Shown piece after piece: positions 60,534 through 64,000 of a stretch of DNA of 64,000 nucleotides. Both the position numbers and the translations under genes were made by a program. Position 1 is the stretch's first letter. Every line of letters starts with the position of its first letter. The stretch is from Euwallacea fornicatus (Eukaryota > Arthropoda > Insecta > Coleoptera > Curculionidae): the NCBI RefSeq assembly GCF_040115645.1, contig NC_089551.1, positions 1,550,001 to 1,614,000 of the forward strand, written 5' to 3'. A model generated the notes under the pieces. That model was not told the origin of the DNA. It saw only the letters and a list, made by a program, of their open reading frames with translations, and searched no databases.

Positions 60534-63338
60534 TATACCTCTCAAACAGAAACTGGACTATTAGATCGGTCAAAACCGGTGAATTACGCAATAATCTTTT
60601 TTTAAATAAATTTAGGCGAAGTGGAAAAATAACTATGGGATAGAACGAGGCATGAGCTGCTTACCTCTAAATTTAGTAGGGAAATGTCAAAATCCCCCAT
60701 GATTCTGCAAGAAACATTGTTTCACAAAAACCTTTTTATATCTATCGGATAGCACCCCTAAGTAGGGAGTTATTGACCCCTTAGAGAGGCCAATTTGTGC
60801 CTGTAAAAGGAGTTAAAATTACTTCATTTTCATCGGCCCAAAGGCCTCGAGGAAATGTCGCTAATTGGCGAAAATCGTTGAAAAATTACCCTCTTTACGT
60901 CGTCTAAAATGCCCAGAACTTCACTGAAGAAAATTGACCTCGTTTACGTCGATCAAAAATGTCCGCGAATTTCCTGGTTCACGACGTATTTAAATCGACC
61001 GAAAAACTACCAAAAATCATTGATCATTGTTGACATTGATCCCTTTAGATCTCTGATATCTCGGGAATCTGTAAACCGATTACCCTCAAAAGCGAAAGGA
61101 AAGTAATCTCCTAGATGAGTTCCAACAGCCTCAGAAAGGGAAGGTGTCATGTTTTTTTCTGTGAGGTTTAATAAGTATTTTGCAATACCGAAGGAGCGTC
61201 CAAATTAAGGTCCAGTCCGTGCATTTGGGTGTCTGTAAGTAAAAAAAAAGCCAGTGGCGTAGACATAGTTTTGGGGCAACTTGAGGCGCCATCAGTCCCG
61301 AATCTATAACATTTCTGGCTTACGAAATAGATAAAAATCGATCGTTTCCTTGCCGCCACATGAATAAAAATCGTCGCACCCATGCAGACAGTTTCAGCCA
61401 AATGAAGAAAACCTAAACAGGCCATAATAATGATTTCCCATATGTCAGAGTTTACAACGGGCATAAATTTGGATGAACACCCTGTAGTCTGCAAGAGACG
61501 GGACGCGATTTATGACGATTCCTGGAGCGAACAAGGATCGAACAAATACACGTAGAGCCTCTGTCTGGAGCAAGACCATGTTGCCGTGGAGTTATGGAGG
61601 CGCGGATCCGAACAGTGAACAAGGCCTTATCTTCGTTATTAATGGCCCTGTTGCCGGGTTATGAAGTCATTTTTTCCACGGACACAGAGGCGTTGTTAAA
61701 GGGCTGAATAATTTAGACGTCCATGCAGGTATACGGCACCGTTTGCCACCGAGTAACATTCGCACAAAAGACCTCACTTAAAAATTCTATTGATATTTAT
61801 AAGGTTTTCTTCACTTAATGCAAAAAGACCGTAGGACGTGTGCCGGCATACATTACGCCTATAAAAGCGAAAGCGTTTAGTGTGAGATTTCAATGAGTTG
61901 TGTGCAAAACAGGAATAAAAACCGAAGAAATTCGTGTCACTTGACCCCGAAACGAACTTTTTGCCCTCCTAGCGGAATTTGGTACATGCGGGATTCTGCG
62001 TTTGACCGTTACGAGGGACGTAAAAACGGCGTCTGTTGACCGGTCTAGTTTTTCATAGAAACCTGATTAGTCCCATTGTGACCCCCTATAAGAGATGAGG
62101 CTTCGGATGCTGGACTCGGAAAAAATAACGTACAGGACCCTTTTTGTGTGCGTATCTCGCGACATTGTGCGAGGTCCGGTTATTTCCAGGCCCCAACTAG
62201 TTTCATAACGGAAAAACTGTTTCAAAAAATGCCCGCTACGGCATTAACAAAAATATTTAATAACTGTTTTTTTCACTCTAAACCGTATAAATCGTAAAAA
62301 ATAGCTCGAATTCTTTTTAGATGTGGGTTATTTAAATTACGATTTCTGCATAATAATGTGAGATTTGAATTTTAAATTCTAAAAAACCCGCAAGGCCACA
62401 CGAAATGTAAATGACAGACGAAAATTTCTCATAACTGTTAGCGACAATTTTTCACAGATTTTTATGGTTTTTTAAGTGAATGTTGACGTTGTATTAACAT
62501 CGGCATTTCAGGGGTTTTAATTAAACCTGTTTGCATATTTTCCCTAGCCTAGTCCAGCCTAAAATTGAATCTGATAAACGGCCCAATCAGGATCGGGTAT
62601 AGATAAATAAATGGTCAACCATCAATCACGGTCCAGTCAAAAGGAATAAAAAAAGATTAATTAGACAAGAAGCAATTTTTAAGCGCAAGATAAACCCATT
62701 TATCTTGCGCAAAGCTAATATTTAGTGAACTCTCTCGAGTTTTGGTTTCGTGAACAAGACATATGTGAGTTTCGGAATTAGCTCTGCGGGACGTCGGAGG
62801 GAGATAATTCTTCTTCTTTATACGGTTCCGTAACGATGTTTTGGCCCAATAACCCATAAACTTCAGGCCAGGTATAGACCGAAGCAAAATTCGTAAGAGT
62901 AAAAGTTTCTCAATAACATGCAAGAATTGACGTAGCAATCCAATTACCTTTTGTTTGCTTTAATTATTGTCGTCTCTATTTCACATCTGTCTCCTAATCG
63001 TAAAAACGTTTGTTTATTTACGGTATTTATCGACAGGGAGTCCAACAGTAAATATCACCGTTGTTTGGTATCCTTCTAAGTAACCTCCATAAATATCCGG
63101 ATTTTGGTGACTGCCTGTCTACCTGCCCGATCTTGTGGCTTTTCCCAGGGGCGATCGGTAACCGCGTAAGCCAATAGGCCTGTTAAAATCGACGATTTGG
63201 TCTCATAATGTGATATTTCTATCGGTTTTGTTAGCTCACTGTCGAGCCAACCGAATTCCGACTTATTGAAAGAACCTAAAGGTTTATCCCGAAAAGAAGA
63301 GCTTAAAAACTAAGATTTACACAAGCGGAATAGGATAC
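60534..63338. other. non-coding stretch, no gene recognised
   Basis: An isolated ACACCCTGTAG motif near 61478, read on the minus strand, starts ACAGGGTGTTCATCCAAATT and could be one end of another element, but no partner was found. Frames up to 108 codons are not recognised. Confidence 0.4.
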
Positions 63339-63538
63339 GTTCGATAACGTAAACAGTGTTTGCGCTCGATAACGTGAACAAATTTTACGCTCGATAGTGC
63401 AAACAACATTCACCCTCGATAACGTAAACAAAATGGACGGTGGACGAAGTAAAAAAAAATGCACGCTCGATGACGTAAACAAAATGGACGCTCGATAACG
63501 TAAAGAAAATGCTTGCTCGATGACGTAACCAGCGTTTG
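63339..63538 (+). repeat. 25-bp tandem array, about 8 units
   Basis: Units begin with GCTCGATAACGTAAAC and recur at close to 25-bp steps from 63339 (63364, 63389, 63414, 63439, 63464, 63489, 63514). Several continue as AAAATGGAC. The unit at 63439 has decayed. A minus-strand frame over the array encodes only a repeated peptide and is not a gene. Confidence 0.9.
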
Positions 63539-63876
63539 GCGATACACACTTAAATACAGTCAAAATAGGCAAAGCAAAAATTCCTATCTCGTTTAAAAAT
63601 CTTAAAGTCCCCGTAGATCATAATGTTACGCAAGTGATCGAGTAGCGAAAGGAACAAAATTCAAAACAGATTTTTTGAAAATCCACCCTGAAATCATTAC
63701 GACCCGAAGAAAAAAAAATTAAAATAGCTCAAAATTTAGTGAGTTGTGGAACATGCATATACGGGTTCAATTCACTCCCCACCTCGTGCCCCATCACTTC
63801 CCCAAAGAAATACATCGAATCACCAGGAACCCTGCATTCAACGTTTCTTTAATAAATCGTTTATTATTTAAATCAC

Positions 63877-63946
63877 GCTCGCTAATGTGAACATTTTGAT
63901 ATCGTGAACCGCACTTGGTTGGAATGAGTTTACATTATCGAGCGTC
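63877..63946. repeat. outlying direct and inverted copies of the 25-bp unit
   Basis: GCTCGCTAATGTGAACATTT at 63877 is a direct variant of the unit, followed by a poorer one at about 63902. GTTTACATTATCGAGCGTC at 63928-63946 is the unit in inverse orientation. About 340 bp separate these from the main array. Confidence 0.75.
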
Positions 63947-64000
63947 TGCTGTGTAACCAAACCTCGTGCCTTGGCTGACGCGCATGTTCTCAGTTTAATA

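Noticed and set aside
63303..63572. 89-codon minus-strand open frame with repeated peptide
   Set aside because: The repetition comes from the 25-bp tandem array. The unit length is not a multiple of three, so the array is not a repeat-protein gene.
63339..63946. CRISPR array
   Set aside because: Repeats are directly adjacent with no spacers, units vary, and the genome is clearly eukaryotic.

Overview
The window looks like a gene-poor, AT-leaning stretch of an arthropod nuclear genome, most probably an insect. The basis is a eukaryotic tRNA gene with internal A and B boxes and a T-run terminator, decayed mariner and Tc1 transposases of the kinds common in insects, many palindromic elements with ACAGGGTG-like ends, and no bacterial-style operons or long intact reading frames. 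No intact protein-coding gene was recognised. Species or order cannot be fixed from the sequence.

Layout. 1-480: end of a deleted mariner copy (minus). 4.8-5.3 kb: broken Tc1/mariner-type transposase. 6.0-13.1 kb: three foldback elements with long inverted arms (5991-6564, 9539-10249, 12434-13103) plus a smaller palindrome at 8.5-8.8 kb, followed by a Tc1 pseudogene (13.3-14.1 kb). 14-29 kb: mostly unique, non-coding sequence with a few short dispersed repeats. 29.0-29.5 kb: Tc1 remnant (minus). 31.5-33.4 kb: the largest foldback element, with a mariner remnant inside its core. 36.6-37.4 kb: internally deleted Tc1 copy. 42.9 kb: tRNA-Gln(TTG), the one clearly functional gene. 44.8-45.3 kb: another palindromic element. 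48.2-60.5 kb: mobile-element-rich block with three copies of one mariner family (48234-49236, 57120-58127, 59751-60533), a second copy of the deleted mariner seen at the window start (52455-52890), and two foldback elements with concentric end motifs (50851-52340 and 54703-55461). 63.3-63.95 kb: a 25-bp tandem array with an inverted copy downstream.

How it fits together. The transposases are all frameshifted, stopped or deleted, so none here should be able to move itself. The foldback elements have no recognisable coding capacity; they are non-autonomous and would need a transposase from elsewhere. The most interesting pattern is the number of separate long-inverted-repeat elements, different in sequence but sharing the terminal motif, two of them with a second set of end-like motifs inside the arms. 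A few short open segments (49240-49533 minus, 30113-30372 minus, 50219-50653 plus, 33736-33906 plus) might be exons of unrecognised genes, but each is also compatible with chance.

All similarities were judged by eye; identities and arm lengths are approximate.
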